NCBI GenBank assembly: GCA_028284235.1
Contig: JANQSC010000054.1
Coordinates: 62,001 to 126,000 of the forward strand
Length of the DNA: 64,000 nucleotides
Source of the DNA: Opitutaceae bacterium
GTDB lineage: Bacteria > Verrucomicrobiota > Verrucomicrobiia > Opitutales > Opitutaceae
Reading direction: 5' to 3'
Below, piece by piece: positions 63,831 through 64,000 of this stretch. A model generated the notes under the pieces. It did no database searches, was not told the origin of the DNA, and saw only the letters and a list, made by a program, of their open reading frames with translations. Position 1 is the first letter of the stretch; the number at the start of each line of letters is the position of its first letter. The position numbers and the translations under genes were made by a program.

Positions 63831-64000
63831 CTAGTTGCGATCGATGTATTGAAAAAGCGGATCAATGATCTCGCGGACAAGTAGCGATTCGGTTGTAGGC
63901 CTGCTTGTGAGCAGGAGGTTTGCCGCTACGCTCTCGTTGCTCTTCTTCGAGATGCTGATTTGCTCGATCGAGTTTTGGCGGGAGTTTTCCTCGTCCGAAT
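63831..64000 (-). CDS. C-terminal fragment of a probable LacI-family regulator (runs off the edge)
   Basis: A minus-strand reading frame enters from the right edge and stops at TAG 63831. It encodes about 56 residues. The closing pattern LLLTSRPTTESLLVREIIDP resembles the last strand of LacI-family effector domains (ending xxxELIVRESxxP), but the sequence is too short for certainty. It lies 141 bp upstream of the dehydrogenase gene and would be a natural local regulator of the genes 59722-63689, perhaps through the palindrome at 62613. Confidence 0.45.
   Translation of the reverse strand, partial: SDEENSRQNSIEQISISKKSNESVAANLLLTSRPTTESLLVREIIDPLFQYIDRN

Noticed and set aside
1..64000. CRISPR arrays, tRNA/rRNA genes, insertion sequences and prophage genes.
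   Set aside because: No regularly spaced direct repeats, cloverleaf, transposase or phage motifs were seen on either strand.

Overview
The window looks like a chromosomal segment of a marine-type Verrucomicrobiota, most likely Opitutae/Puniceicoccales. That is an inference from three things: the receptor family with the TonB-box region LSPFVVDASGDTGY, the paired cytochrome-C-like/DUF1549/DUF1553 and DUF1501 proteins typical of the Planctomycetes-Verrucomicrobia group, and the density of type I sulfatases. No rRNA, tRNA, CRISPR array, transposase or phage gene was seen.

The backbone is a set of five tandemly oriented cell-surface-signalling triads, all on the + strand: ECF sigma factor, FecR anti-sigma factor, and a TonB-dependent receptor (TBDR) with an N-terminal STN signalling domain. 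They are A (11411-16361), B (17045-22101), C (24636-30319), D (33594-38712) and E (45946-51700). Sigma and FecR genes are coupled (4-nt overlap in B, C and E; 3- and 20-nt gaps in A and D). Each receptor is separated from its FecR gene by about 140-330 bp, room for its own promoter. Between and after the triads lie enzymes for sulfated or acetylated carbohydrate: four intact sulfatases, an alpha-galactosidase, a sialate-O-acetylesterase-like enzyme, a GH140-like (DUF4038) protein, an SGNH hydrolase, a Tat-exported enolase-superfamily enzyme, an SDR, a 2-hydroxyacid dehydrogenase and a hydroxypyruvate-isomerase-like protein. The whole resembles a multi-locus polysaccharide-utilisation island in which each receptor senses and imports one oligosaccharide and controls its own sigma factor.

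Region by region: 1-2301, a sulfatase (5' partial) and a secreted lectin-like protein; 2966-9309, an STN-less TBDR with an ABC-2 ATPase and a permease fused to an inactive-looking M1 peptidase domain; 9709-11217, a sulfatase; 11411-22101, triads A and B with a decayed sulfatase between them; 22207-24399 (-), enolase and SGNH hydrolase; 24636-31097, triad C plus an SDR; 31177-33030 (-), alpha-galactosidase; 33594-39469, triad D followed by a decayed enolase gene; 39543-42566, a LacI regulator and a secreted WD40 protein; 42903-45711 (-), a corA / DUF432-like / mscS operon; 45946-59692, triad E running into two sulfatases, a TIM-barrel protein and the cytochrome/DUF1501 pair; 59722-63689 (-), GH140-like, acetylesterase and dehydrogenase genes; 63831-64000 (-), the C-terminus of a probable LacI regulator.

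The most unusual observation is that all five STN receptors carry a second signal-peptide-like segment between the STN domain and the TonB box. In three of them a DNA block at that junction is much more conserved than its flanks. This suggests STN modules were joined to, or are being shuffled onto, complete receptor genes, or that an STN-less receptor can be made from an internal start.
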